Positions 31,483 through 40,220 are shown, counted from the first letter of the stretch. The stretch is DNA of 54,460 nucleotides from CAUVKI01 sp963552605 (GCA_963552605.1 CAUVKI010000011.1:1-54460); one strand, 5' to 3'. The notes: generated by a model not told the origin, from the sequence alone. Numbers and translations are program-made.

Positions 31483-34437
31483 GTGGATACTAATAAAACT
31501 GAAGAAAAAAAACCTCCGAAAGTTAAAAAGAGAAATCCCGTGCTGTTTTTTTTCTCTTGGCTCTTTAGAATATTTTTTTCCATAATACTTTTGGGGATTA
31601 TGGCGATAATGGTCGTTGCAGGCTGTGTTGGAGGAGCTGTGGTGAAAACTCTACAAAATTCTCCCGACATCGACCCTACTCTTATAAACTCCTCCCTAAA
31701 CCAGACCACGACAATCGTGGATCAAAATGGAAATCTGATTGAGCAGGTTCAAGCTGAGGAACTTCGCACTTTCGTGTCTATAACGGAAATTCCCAATCAG
31801 TTGAAAGAGGCTTTTATATCCATTGAAGATGAACGCTTCTATGAACATTTCGGAGTTGACCCGATAGGAATTGTGAGTTCTATGCTTGATAACATCCGTG
31901 CAGGAGGAATTACAAGGGGAGCGTCAACTATAAATCAACAAATCGTAAAAAATGTATATCTTTCAAGTGAAAAGACTCTCTCAAGAAAAATCATAGAGGC
32001 TTATCTTTCATTGCAGATCGATAAGGCTCTCTCAAAAGACCAAATCCTTGAGGCATATCTTAACAGGATAAATCTCGGGCAAAATGCCTATGGGGTGCAG
32101 GAAGCCGCAAGGACTTACTTTTCAAAAGATGTGAAAGATCTTTCGCTCTCGGAGTGCGCACTTCTTGCAGGTATCCCAAAAAGCCCCTCAAAGTATGCCC
32201 CATATCAAAAAGTGCGCCCCGATGCTTTTGATGCGAACACTATGCAGGAAGTGGGAAGAATTGAGCTTATAGGAGAAAAATATGTGCTGGTTTACAATCC
32301 TACTGCAGTTTCTCGTCAAAGAATTGTCCTAAGAAAAATGTATGAGCTTGGGAAGATTTCGTATGAGGAGTATATGTCGGCACTTGGCGAAGATGTTTTG
32401 ACAAGGCTTAAAGCTCCTGAAAGAAAAGCTTCGGGAATTTCAAACTATTTTACGGATTATGTAAAAACTGAAGTGCAAAAGGAGCTTAGAAAAAAACTCG
32501 GAGTCTCCGAGGACGAAGCGCAGGATATGCTCTTTACCGGAGGACTCAAGATTTATGCAACTATTGATGTTGAAATGCAAAGAAAACTTGAGGAAATTTA
32601 TGATAACTTCACTGAAATTTTAAAAGGAGAAGAGAAAAAAGGAGCTCCCCTTTTGATAAACTGGAGTTTGAGTCGTTCAGGAAATATTTTAAATTCTTCG
32701 GGGGATTTGCTCTTTTATAAAAAACAAAACCTGATTGACGATAAGGAGCGGCTCATATTATCAAAAGACGAATATTCGCTTTCGGAAAGGGGGCTTGAGA
32801 TTAACACCAAAAAACTCACTCCCTACAAAACCCATATCGACATCACCGATTGCTATACTTTGAATGAGAGCAATAATCTTGTGACTTACTCAATAGGTTC
32901 CATATACATTCCCGAGGGGCAGTTTTCCTCAAAGGGCGGAAAGATTTTGATTACCGGAGAATTTTTGAATAATAACTCCGATTTTTACACAATTGAGGAC
33001 GGCACTCTCCGTATTCCGAACAAATTTTTCTATATGGCTTCCCAAGGTATAGTTCAGCCACAGTCCACCTGCGTGGTTATGGATTATAAGGGGCAGATAA
33101 AGGCTTTGATAGGGGGAAGAGACGTTAAGGGGCAGCGAATACTTAATCGCGCGACCTCACGCAGACAACCGGGAAGTGCAATAAAACCGATTTCCGTTTA
33201 CTACCCCGCATTAAACAACAATTTCACCTCAGCTTCAGTGATAGAGGATTCTCCTTTCAAAGAAATCAACGGGAAACCTTGGCCCAGAAATTTTTACGAG
33301 GGCTATAAGGGTTCAAAGACTTTGAGGGAGGCGGTTGTGGTTTCAATAAACACCTGCTCCGTAAAAACCCTCAACACAATAGGGATTGCAAAGAGTATGG
33401 AATATCTCTCAAAAATGGGAATAATCGATCCTCTTGACCCTCAAAATGACGACTTTGTAAGCCGCTCCGAAAACAGAGCCGTAAACGACGAAAATCTTTC
33501 ATCTCTTGGTCTTGGCGGAATGAGCCGAGGAATAACTCCTCTCCATATGACTGCCGCCTACACCGCTATTGCGAATGACGGAGATTATCTGCCCCCGATA
33601 TCTTTCACAAAGATTGAGGATTCTTCCGGTCGGGTAATTTTGGAAAATGTTTCCACTCCCGTGAATGTGTCATCTCCTGCCGTAGCTTATATAATGAAAG
33701 ATATCCTAAGAAGCGTAATTTATGACGGACACGCAAAACAGGCGATTATTGACGGAATTGTGAGCGCAGGAAAGACCGGAACAACTCAAAATCGTGCGGA
33801 TATATGGTTTGTAGGAATGACACCTTACTATATTTCCTCCGTATGGATTGGAAACGATAACCCCTCGATAAGTCTTAACACTTCAAGTCCGAAGGCAACC
33901 GAGCTGTGGGGAGTTGTGAACAAAAAAATACATCAGGGTTTGGCATCGGTTCCGGAGTTTAAGATGCCGTTAGGAGTGGTCAAAACCAATATATGCGGAG
34001 TGTCGGGGAGAGTGGCATCTTCTCTTTGCTCATCAGACCCCAGAGGCAATGTCGTGCATTCCGATTTGTTCCTTGAAAACCAAGTTCCAAAAGGCGTTTG
34101 TGAGTCGCATTTTTCGGCGCATGTTTGCAAAGTATCGGGAATGCCTGCGGGAGAATTTTGTCCTGCGGAGGATATAATTCAAAAGGTATTTGTGGTAAGA
34201 CCCGATGATTATGATCCGGAACGCCCGACTGGAAATGAAGCATATTATCTTCCACAGGGAAGGTGTAATGTCCACGGCTCGGACGGAACTTTAACTATAG
34301 GACCCGACGGTTCTTTTATGTATCCCTCAAATGAACCTAAAGCTCCTGAGGGAATCCCTACGGAAGAAAAACCTCCGACCCGTAAAGAATATCCCGAAAT
34401 CCCTCCTGATGAAACAAATGTACCTGTGGGTTTTTAA
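31483..34437 (+). CDS. Class A penicillin-binding protein (transglycosylase/transpeptidase)
   Basis: 984 residues from the GTG at 31483, which follows GAGAGGA; an in-frame ATG-like start at 31429 lies in the -10 region and is rejected. Cytosolic basic tail, one membrane anchor (about 22-50), glycosyltransferase 51 domain (about 70-260; EDERFYEHFGVDP with the catalytic Glu, and GASTINQQIVKN), then the transpeptidase domain with SAIK (Ser of RQPGSAIKP), SINTC and KTGTT. It polymerises and cross-links peptidoglycan. The C-terminal region (about 830-960) holds four paired cysteines (CSSDPRG, CESH, CKVSGMPAGEFC, CNVHG) and a Pro-rich tail. No PASTA repeats. Confidence 0.95.
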   Translation: MDTNKTEEKKPPKVKKRNPVLFFFSWLFRIFFSIILLGIMAIMVVAGCVGGAVVKTLQNSPDIDPTLINSSLNQTTTIVDQNGNLIEQVQAEELRTFVSITEIPNQLKEAFISIEDERFYEHFGVDPIGIVSSMLDNIRAGGITRGASTINQQIVKNVYLSSEKTLSRKIIEAYLSLQIDKALSKDQILEAYLNRINLGQNAYGVQEAARTYFSKDVKDLSLSECALLAGIPKSPSKYAPYQKVRPDAFDANTMQEVGRIELIGEKYVLVYNPTAVSRQRIVLRKMYELGKISYEEYMSALGEDVLTRLKAPERKASGISNYFTDYVKTEVQKELRKKLGVSEDEAQDMLFTGGLKIYATIDVEMQRKLEEIYDNFTEILKGEEKKGAPLLINWSLSRSGNILNSSGDLLFYKKQNLIDDKERLILSKDEYSLSERGLEINTKKLTPYKTHIDITDCYTLNESNNLVTYSIGSIYIPEGQFSSKGGKILITGEFLNNNSDFYTIEDGTLRIPNKFFYMASQGIVQPQSTCVVMDYKGQIKALIGGRDVKGQRILNRATSRRQPGSAIKPISVYYPALNNNFTSASVIEDSPFKEINGKPWPRNFYEGYKGSKTLREAVVVSINTCSVKTLNTIGIAKSMEYLSKMGIIDPLDPQNDDFVSRSENRAVNDENLSSLGLGGMSRGITPLHMTAAYTAIANDGDYLPPISFTKIEDSSGRVILENVSTPVNVSSPAVAYIMKDILRSVIYDGHAKQAIIDGIVSAGKTGTTQNRADIWFVGMTPYYISSVWIGNDNPSISLNTSSPKATELWGVVNKKIHQGLASVPEFKMPLGVVKTNICGVSGRVASSLCSSDPRGNVVHSDLFLENQVPKGVCESHFSAHVCKVSGMPAGEFCPAEDIIQKVFVVRPDDYDPERPTGNEAYYLPQGRCNVHGSDGTLTIGPDGSFMYPSNEPKAPEGIPTEEKPPTRKEYPEIPPDETNVPVGF

Positions 34438-34450
34438 AAGTTGTACAAAA

Positions 34451-34478
34451 AAAAGACTGCACCCGGCAGCCTTTTTTT
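34451..34478 (+). terminator. PBP gene terminator, immediately before the intron
   Basis: AAAAGACTGC, loop ACCCG, GCAGCCTTTTTTT. The group II intron begins within a base or two of the T-run. Confidence 0.7.
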
Positions 34479-35070
34479 GTTTGCCCAGAATGGGTGATAA
34501 CTTGACGGTGAAAGTCCGTTACGAGCTTGGTAGCAGGAACTGTCAGTAGAAGATAAGGGTATTTGTCGCGAGGTGGAATCTGAAGTAAGCCTAATTCAAA
34601 CTTTCGGTCTGACGAATATAAATCACATACAAGGCATATGTGGGTCAGACGAGCTTGCTAAACAGAGCGAAGTCCAATACTACCCGAACACTGTTGTATA
34701 AATGTGGCAGATAGATAAGAGGAAAGTTATCGCTCTCAACCGAGGGGCTTATGTGGGCGGTTAATGATAAGTTACCCTCAATACAAACCGAACCCATACA
34801 GTGATGTATGGTTAAAATATAAGAAGTCGGCAGAGGTCATAGTACCGTAAATGGGAAAGACCAAACAATAGTCGCTTTTAAGCTTTGAAAGCTGATATCA
34901 ATGCAAAGACCACAGAAAATATCGTAAGACAGCTATCCTTATGAGGGAGAGTCGGAAACTTAGAGCAGTAAGGAAGCGTGTAGTATGATAGGAGTGTAAG
35001 AATACGAGAATCGTACATACGGTGGTGTGAGAGGTCGGCTACTCAAATAATGGGTAGCCTCCTACTCGAT
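34479..35070 (+). mobile_element. ORF-less, internally deleted group II intron
   Basis: The 5' half (GGGTGATAACTTGACGGTGA..., GTCGCGAGGTGGAATCTGAAG, CGAAGTCCAATAC) matches domain I of bacterial group II introns. The 3' end holds a domain V-like hairpin around 34998-35032 and a domain VI-like stem (GGCTAC...GTAGCC) ending CCTACTCGAT. The whole is about 590 nt; full-length copies of about 1.9-2.5 kb carry a reverse transcriptase/maturase, of which nothing remains. The junction between halves lies near 34865-34890. It overlaps the last codons of the P-type ATPase gene (stop at 35062). Domain V starts GAGT where most introns have GAGC, so splicing may be lost. Confidence 0.85.
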
Positions 35071-37116
35071 TTTTTTGAGTATCGGTTGCATTCCGACCGA
35101 AGCCAATGCAAAAGTTGAAAAATTATGAAGCACCGAAGTTGCAACGGGACTTAAAACCCCGAAAACTCCGAGCAAAATCAAAGCCGTGTTGAAACCGAAT
35201 ATAAAGCGATTGGTTTTATTTATCTTCAAAGTCAGTGCCTCGGACATCTTTCTTAACACCAAAATATCCCTCAAGTCTCCCGAAAGAAGAGTTATGTCCG
35301 CACTCTCTCTCGCAATATCCGACGCATCTTTCATCGTAACCGAAACATTTGCTGCAGAAAGTGCCGGAGAATCGTTAATGCCGTCTCCCGCCATAAGAAC
35401 ACATTTTCCTTCCGCCCTCAGAGCTTCTACAATTTTATATTTCTCGTCCGGAAGCACCTCCGCCTCATAACTGTCAACATTCAAATCCGATGCAACTCTC
35501 CTTGCGGTTTCCTTTCCGTCTCCCGTGAGCATTATTACTTCTTTGAAGCCCGAATTTTTTAATTCGGATATCACTTCACGCGCCTCGGGTCTTGGAGGGT
35601 CTTCTATGAATAACAACCCGATGACTTTTCCGCCCTTTGCCAGATATAAAACGGAAGTTCCCTGAGCTTCTCCGACCGCACGGCGTGCCTCCTCGGAGAT
35701 TTTCGCCTTTTCATCGTCCTCAACGAAATGTCTGCTCCCTATAAGCACTCTTTCGCCGTACAATGTTGAGGCGATTCCGTGCGCCACAATATACTCCACC
35801 GCCAAATGTTCTTCCTTGTGGGTAATCCCCCGCTCCGCCGCCGCATCCACAACCGCACGCGCAACACTGTGGGGGAAATGTTCTTCCAAGCAGGCGGCAA
35901 TTTTCAAAACCTCTCTCTCCGAATAACCCTCATAAGCCTCCGCTCTCAAGAGTTTGGGAAGAGCGGTGGTGAGAGTGCCGGTCTTATCGAATACCGCCGT
36001 GTCCGCTTTAGCCAGTTCCTCAAAATACTTTCCGCCCTTAACCACCATATTGTTCTCGGACGCTTCACGCATTGCGGAAAGCACCGCCATAGGAGTAAAC
36101 AACCTTATGGCACATGAATAATCGACCATAAGCACGGAAACGGCTTTTGTCACCGAAGCGGTCAAGGCATAGGTCGCAGCGGCTATCAAAAAACTATAAG
36201 GAACCATTCTGTCCGCCAATCGCTCCGCCCATTTCTGAGTTTCGCTCTTTCTCGCCTCCGCTTCGCTTACAAGGGATACTATCTGGGAAATGCGAGTGCC
36301 TTGATGCACTGCTATAACCCTTACTCTTATATCCCCCTCTTCTATAACGGTGCCGGCAAAGACTCTGCTCCCCTTCGATTTTTCCACCGCCAACGGTTCT
36401 CCGGTCATCGTTGCTTCATTCACCATCGCCTGACCTTCAACTACTTCTCCGTCCGCCAATATCATTGAGCCGCTTCTAAAGATTAACACATCTCCCTCGA
36501 AAACCTCCGAGAAATTTTTGATAACTTCCTCTCCGTCCTCAAGTGCCCAAACTTTTTCCGCGTGAATTTCCAAGGATTTTCCAAGACTTCTCCTTGCCCT
36601 CTCCATTGCGGATTCTTCCAAAATTTCGGAAGCGTTTAAAAGCATCATCACATTTGAAGCTGTATCGAAACGCCCTGTAAGCATTGCCGCAGTTATGCTC
36701 GCAGCATCAAGCACCTCAACCCCGATATGTCCCTTTAAAAGAAGAGAGAGCCCCTCCTTTAAGAAAGGAAGTGAGCGGAGAATTGTGAAAACACTGCGAG
36801 CTTGGAGTGGGAAAATAAGTCTTACCAAAGCCTTTTTCAAAACCAATTTGAAGATCTTACCTGCAGGAGACTCAACCCTTCTCCCAGTACCTCTGAAATC
36901 TTTGGGATTGAGGTTTTTAAGCTCCGAGATTAATTCCTCTCTATGCCCCTCCTCATATACCGCAAATACCGAGCCGTTGGCGGAGTTTACCTTAACTTCT
37001 TTAACATACGGAAGGTTCTCAAAATACTCCTTGATACCCTCGGCGGACTCAAAATCAAAAGCGTATGCACCGAAGCGCACACGCAGTCGTACATTCCTAT
37101 CGTAAACAATTACCAT
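35062..37116 (-). CDS. Heavy-metal P-type ATPase (CtpC-like)
   Basis: 684 residues. A P1B-type pump: degenerate N-terminal HMA-like fold (1-75) without CxxC, actuator motif MTGEPLAV, phosphorylation DKTGTLT, MLTGD and GDGINDSPAL. The transmembrane metal motif reads VDYSCAIRLFTP rather than CPC or CPx, the pattern of CtpC-type Mn/Zn-linked pumps; the metal is inferred. It follows the Cys-rich DUF6110 gene by 3 bases. The last three codons lie inside the group II intron end, so the present C-terminus (ILKKIE) may be intron-derived in part. Confidence 0.92.
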   Translation of the reverse strand: MVIVYDRNVRLRVRFGAYAFDFESAEGIKEYFENLPYVKEVKVNSANGSVFAVYEEGHREELISELKNLNPKDFRGTGRRVESPAGKIFKLVLKKALVRLIFPLQARSVFTILRSLPFLKEGLSLLLKGHIGVEVLDAASITAAMLTGRFDTASNVMMLLNASEILEESAMERARRSLGKSLEIHAEKVWALEDGEEVIKNFSEVFEGDVLIFRSGSMILADGEVVEGQAMVNEATMTGEPLAVEKSKGSRVFAGTVIEEGDIRVRVIAVHQGTRISQIVSLVSEAEARKSETQKWAERLADRMVPYSFLIAAATYALTASVTKAVSVLMVDYSCAIRLFTPMAVLSAMREASENNMVVKGGKYFEELAKADTAVFDKTGTLTTALPKLLRAEAYEGYSEREVLKIAACLEEHFPHSVARAVVDAAAERGITHKEEHLAVEYIVAHGIASTLYGERVLIGSRHFVEDDEKAKISEEARRAVGEAQGTSVLYLAKGGKVIGLLFIEDPPRPEAREVISELKNSGFKEVIMLTGDGKETARRVASDLNVDSYEAEVLPDEKYKIVEALRAEGKCVLMAGDGINDSPALSAANVSVTMKDASDIARESADITLLSGDLRDILVLRKMSEALTLKINKTNRFIFGFNTALILLGVFGVLSPVATSVLHNFSTFALASVGMQPILKKIE

Positions 37117-37119
37117 TCT

Positions 37120-37356
37120 CTATGCTTCTTCCTCTTCGTAAGAGCAGCCGCACCCACACTCTTCGTCATAGCATAGATCCTCGGCATCTTCCTTAATGCT
37201 TTGCATTTCGCTTTGCACCGCTTTCATAACTTTCATTCCTTCGGCAACTCCTCTGACCGCAAGTTTTCTGAAAGTCTTTCCGGACGCAAACTTCATAGCC
37301 GCAGCCCCGCCCAAAAATAACCACAAGTGTTTGCTCGCCAAAAAATTCTTAAACAT
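37120..37356 (-). CDS. DUF6110-like small membrane protein with Cys-rich tail
   Basis: 78 residues from the ATG at 37356 (SD AAGGGGGA); the open frame runs to 37422 without an SD. One hydrophobic segment (about 8-22), an amphipathic middle, and a C-terminal CYDEECGCGCSYEEEEA tail with four Cys and many acids, suited to metal binding. It is translated just before the P-type ATPase and probably delivers or senses its metal. Function is inferred from context. Confidence 0.8.
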   Translation of the reverse strand: MFKNFLASKHLWLFLGGAAAMKFASGKTFRKLAVRGVAEGMKVMKAVQSEMQSIKEDAEDLCYDEECGCGCSYEEEEA

Positions 37357-37421
37357 TTTTCTTCCCCCTTTTGTTCTCGGTTGCTTATTATTTGATATTG
37401 CTATCACCAACCTATAAACCA

Positions 37422-37450
37422 ATTGTAATTCATTGCCGATAAAAAGTCAA
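37422..37450 (-). promoter_or_regulatory. Promoter of the DUF6110/P-type ATPase operon
   Basis: On the minus strand: TTGACT (37450-37445), 17 bp, TACAAT (37427-37422). The start codon is about 65 bases downstream, leaving room for an operator. Confidence 0.75.
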
Positions 37451-37663
37451 TAAAATTTTAATTTTTCTCCTAAATTTCTTTCTGAAAAAAATATCGCATC
37501 AACCATTGCCTCTTTTATCTTAAAAAAATATTACTCGGCATCTTAGAAAATCCTAAAGTTGCTTTCCGGATATAATTCAAGTATTTAAAAGATGTTCCGC
37601 TTTTCCGACTGTAAACGGTAACGCTTCCCGAAAAAAATAAATCACATAATTTAAAAAAAACAC
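37451..37663. other. AT-rich gap before the tRNA cluster
   Basis: No gene, hairpin or repeat of note. It separates the divergently transcribed metal-pump operon and the tRNA cluster. Confidence 0.5.
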
Positions 37664-37692
37664 TTGCATTTATGAATCGGTTATGCTATCAT
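37664..37692 (+). promoter_or_regulatory. Promoter of the tRNA-Met-Phe-Trp cluster
   Basis: TTGCAT (37664-37669), 17 bp, TATCAT (37687-37692) preceded by TGC, an extended -10. The first tRNA starts 28 bases later. Confidence 0.7.
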
Positions 37693-37719
37693 CACCGAGT
37701 GCTTGAGTGGATAGCTCGA

Positions 37720-37792
37720 GGGCCTTTAGCTCAGTGGTCAGAGCATCCGGCTCATAACCGGCGGGTCCGGGGTTCAAGTCCCTGAAGGCCCA
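37720..37792 (+). tRNA. tRNA-Met (anticodon CAT)
   Basis: Acceptor GGGCCTT/AAGGCCC, D-arm GCTCAGTGGTCAGAGC, anticodon stem CCGGC/ACCGG region with loop CTCATAA, T-loop TTCAAGT, discriminator A. Elongator or tRNA-Ile(CAT) identity cannot be separated by anticodon alone; the acceptor lacks the initiator C1-A72 mismatch. Confidence 0.93.
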
Positions 37793-37805
37793 TTCACAAG
37801 CACAC

Positions 37806-37878
37806 GCCCGGATAGCTCAGTTGGTAGAGCAGTAGACTGAAAATCTATGTGTCGCTGGTTCAATTCCGGCTCTGGGCA
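37806..37878 (+). tRNA. tRNA-Phe (anticodon GAA)
   Basis: Acceptor GCCCGGA/TCTGGGC (one G-T pair), D-arm GCTCAGTTGGTAGAGC, anticodon loop CTGAAAA, T-loop TTCAATT, discriminator A. 13 bases after tRNA-Met. Confidence 0.95.
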
Positions 37879-37888
37879 TTTTTTTTGT

Positions 37889-37961
37889 AGGAGTGTAGTT
37901 CAGTTGGTGGAACGTCGGTCTCCAAAACCGAATGCCGCGGGTTCGAGTCCTGCCACTCCTG
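37889..37961 (+). tRNA. tRNA-Trp (anticodon CCA)
   Basis: Acceptor AGGAGTG/CACTCCT, D-arm GTTCAGTTGGTGGAAC, anticodon loop CTCCAAA, T-loop TTCGAGT, discriminator G. Last of three tRNAs; the prophage remnant begins within 100 bases, so this tRNA end is the likely attachment site. Confidence 0.95.
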
Positions 37962-38038
37962 CTTTTTTTGTGCCTTGAAATTTCAATAATGGTCAACATT
38001 TAAAAAAACCTCGTGCGGGGACTTTATGCGGGGTAACT

Positions 38039-38098
38039 AAAAAAAGCCTTAAGGTATTCCTAAGCTCGGAGCTCGGATATACCCTAAGGCTTTTTTTT
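38039..38098. terminator. Long hairpin terminator at the tRNA/prophage junction
   Basis: AAAAAGCCTTA.GGTAT ... ATACC.TAAGGCTTTTTT with a CTCGGAGCTCGG centre. It ends the tRNA transcript on the plus strand, and the truncated holin frame on the minus strand runs into it. Confidence 0.8.
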
Positions 38099-38201
38099 CG
38101 TCCTTAATATTACACACCACCAAGATAGAAGTCACAAACCCTATCACCGCAGCCCAAAACTTCCTTGATGTCAATTTTTGCTTCCAATCAATTTTCATAA
38201 A
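38049..38201 (-). pseudogene. Phage holin, truncated
   Basis: 50 codons from the ATG at 38201 (SD AAGGGGGT). MKIDWKQKLTSRKFWAAVIG with a hydrophobic stretch is the start of a short phage holin (LC3/holin_5-like N-terminus). After about 33 residues the frame enters the terminator hairpin and ends LGIP, so the second half was lost when the element recombined at the tRNA end. Confidence 0.6.
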
Positions 38202-38404
38202 ACATCTACCCCCTTTCTTACAACAAAAAAAGCGAGCTATAAAACTAGCTTTCTTATAGATTTTATTTTTTAAAAGCTCTATTCCTCCCAAAACTGTATC
38301 AATTTTGGAAATAGATAAATTCACCGAACAATAATCAATGTCCGCAATTTCATTTTCCGATATCAGTAAGTCTACCCATCTTATTCTTTTCTTTCGTCAT
38401 CACC

Positions 38405-38434
38405 TTGACCCTTTTTCTTGTTCTATGTTATAGT
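38405..38434 (+). promoter_or_regulatory. Promoter of a small plus-strand transcript
   Basis: TTGACC (38405-38410), 18 bp, TATAGT (38429-38434) with an extended TGT just before it. It points away from every annotated protein. Confidence 0.55.
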
Positions 38435-38440
38435 TGTACG

Positions 38441-38527
38441 CAAATGAGAGGGAACAAGACCCCTCGTTTGTGTCGTTTCATTGTTTCAGAAGCCTTACTC
38501 CTTTTCCGGCAAGGCTTCTATTTTTTT
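38441..38527 (+). ncRNA. Putative small RNA in the prophage remnant
   Basis: About 87 nt from the predicted start to the terminator. It contains a first hairpin (CAAATGAGAGGG...CCCCTCGTTTG), a single-stranded U-rich linker and a terminator hairpin AGAAGCCTT...AAGGCTTCT with a T-run. No SD or start codon is seen. The two-hairpin build recalls type I antitoxin or antisense RNAs; no toxin peptide was found opposite. Confidence 0.45.
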
Positions 38528-38571
38528 GCTGCCTCATCGATTGTTAATGTCAACACCTTTTTTAAAAAATT

Positions 38572-38977
38572 CTACACCTTGCCAAGCTTAACTCTCCTTG
38601 TCTCCCTTGACAACACCTGCAAATAATCCTTAAGTGAAATACTCTGATTGTAGACATACCGCCTCTTACTCTCTCCCTCAACACTCGTCCACACATACAC
38701 CCCACGGTACACTTCCAAATCATCAAGAACAATCTCCCTCTTAAAAAGCTTCCCGTAATCCAAATCCACACGGGTATTCTCAAACTCACCAATTACCAAC
38801 TTATGTGAAGAGGTCATTATTAAAAACATAATCCGACTTAGGAAACTTAAAAGCGTGAGAATAAAAATGACCATTATTCAGATACAAAAAAACCCCGTTT
38901 TCGTTCGGGAAGTGGTAAAAATCCACCTCATCGGACTCATCGGGGAAATCCTTTAAGAGCTCAAACTCCAACTTCAT
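38572..38977 (-). pseudogene. Unknown phage-borne protein, frameshifted
   Basis: Two overlapping frames make one plausible protein. The first starts at 38977 (MKLEFELLKDFPDESDEVDF) and stops at 38801; the second, open from 38874, continues HKLVIGEFENTRVDLDYGKL to 38572. The shift lies near 38805-38815. Acidic start, basic end, no known family. It follows hicB by 9 bases, so it was once part of that transcript. Confidence 0.45.
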
Positions 38978-38986
38978 ATTTCACCT

Positions 38987-39382
38987 CTATGAAATATTCA
39001 AATACTCTTTCAGTGCTGATTGCAAAATCATAGAAAAGTTTACTCCGTACCTTTCAGCTTCATCATTTAGCCACTTAGGAATTGTCAAATTCTTCTTCAC
39101 GGACAAATTCTTAACCCTATCCTCAATCGGAGCAGTCCATACATCTACATATACAACAGCTTCATTCTCTTTTGTGTGAATGAACCCCCTAGTGGGTTTT
39201 GGAAGCTTTCGTCCAAGCTTAATATACATAAACGCGCAACCCTCTAAAACTTCCTTAGCACTAACAACGGCATCTTCAAAGGTATCACCGTCAGTAAAGC
39301 AATCATCCAGATCAGGAAAAGAAACATAATATATCCCGTCTTCTGCACACTTTCTAATAATACACGGATAAACATACCGCAC
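38987..39382 (-). CDS. hicB: HicB-family antitoxin (copy 1)
   Basis: 131 residues. N-terminal HicB fold (about 1-75: GIYYVSFPDLDDCFTDGDTFEDAV) that blocks HicA, and a C-terminal ribbon-helix-helix DNA-binding part (LTIPKWLNDEAERYGVNFS). It lies 54 bases after hicA in the same transcript. It should autorepress through the box in the hicA promoter. Confidence 0.93.
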   Translation of the reverse strand: MRYVYPCIIRKCAEDGIYYVSFPDLDDCFTDGDTFEDAVVSAKEVLEGCAFMYIKLGRKLPKPTRGFIHTKENEAVVYVDVWTAPIEDRVKNLSVKKNLTIPKWLNDEAERYGVNFSMILQSALKEYLNIS

Positions 39383-39436
39383 AATAATCCCTCCATTTCA
39401 ATACACACACCTTTGCGAAAAAACAGGCAAGAGGGG

Positions 39437-39628
39437 CTAGAATTTCAGCCCTGTAATTCTTGAAATATTAGTCAGTGTACCCGACGGTATGTCTTTATTG
39501 TTACACTTAACGGGGCAAATCTTCCCGTCTTTCACGTAAATTTCGTGTGAACCTGTTGTGTGGTCAAGTTCCCAGCCGTTATCCTTAAGAATTCTTATCA
39601 CCTGTCTGTAAGGTTTTGTACTCGCCAT
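39437..39628 (-). CDS. hicA: HicA-family toxin mRNA interferase (copy 1)
   Basis: 63 residues, a double-stranded-RNA-binding-like fold with the active-site His in TTGSHEIYVKDG and the core RILKDNGWELDHT. It cuts mRNA without ribosomes when freed from HicB. It looks intact. It is first in its operon, with consensus promoter. Confidence 0.93.
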   Translation of the reverse strand: MASTKPYRQVIRILKDNGWELDHTTGSHEIYVKDGKICPVKCNNKDIPSGTLTNISRITGLKF

Positions 39629-39649
39629 TAACTACCTCTTTACACCTTT

Positions 39650-39678
39650 ATTATGCGCCCTTTTTATACGCATGTCAA
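39650..39678 (-). promoter_or_regulatory. hicAB-1 promoter with ATGCGTA box
   Basis: On the minus strand: TTGACA (39678-39673), 17-bp spacer, CATAAT (39655-39650). The spacer carries ATGCGTA, also found (twice) in the promoter of the second hicAB module: a likely HicB operator. Confidence 0.75.
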
Positions 39679-39803
39679 ATAATTCTATCCCCCTGCACTC
39701 ATAGAAAAATCAAAACTCAAATTTATATAGTCGATTAACTTAATATTACGAACATGAGTCCTCACGCAGTATATAATCCAAATCATCAGAAAAAGAGGGA
39801 AAA

Positions 39804-39914
39804 TTAGGTAATATTTCCCTCAGTGTCGTGCCTTTTCTCAAACGCTTCGGCGACAACTCTGTTGCTCGTTACCGCTCTTTCCTCATTCTTCCTTCCCTTA
39901 ATTTCCACCAACAT
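39804..39914 (-). pseudogene. Rha/antirepressor N-terminal fragment
   Basis: 36 codons from the ATG at 39914 (SD AAAGGAG, 8 bases). The frame MLVEIKGRKNEERAVTSNRV and on to VAEAFEKRH matches the N-terminal core of phage Rha-type regulators (SSRxVAExFxKRH), then stops; these proteins are normally far longer. Confidence 0.55.
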
Positions 39915-40220
39915 AATTCATCTCTCCTTTGAATTTATTTTGCAACAAAAAAAGACCTGTTTAACGTCTGTGCCCAAAGACGATTATTCAAGCCTTTTTA
40001 TGACATTTGAGGACTCCTCAAAATTGAGGAGTCGAAACTCATCGCTACAAGGAAGAAGTTTCAAATCCCTCAATAACTTGCCACTCCTCCGAAAACAACT
40101 CAATCATCGTTTCTTTCCACGGCACTCGACCGAAACGACTTTCTACATACAAATACGTAGCCTTTCTTGTAATAAAAAAGAGAGCTATTCGCCCTCTTCA
40201 TTTTTCAATATTTACTTTAC
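39915..40220. other. Non-coding prophage debris
   Basis: No intact frame on either strand. GAGGAGTC-type repeats at 40008-40033 (GGACTCCTCAAAATTGAGGAGTC is an inverted repeat able to form a hairpin). A long plus-strand open frame here runs antisense to the remnants and has no SD or family match. Confidence 0.5.

Noticed and set aside
34331..34549. Plus-strand frame over the end of the PBP gene and the intron
   Set aside because: It is the PBP sequence in another frame followed by intron RNA.
37817..37999. Minus-strand 60-codon frame across tRNA-Phe and tRNA-Trp
   Set aside because: It is antisense to two tRNAs; such frames are a well-known annotation artefact.
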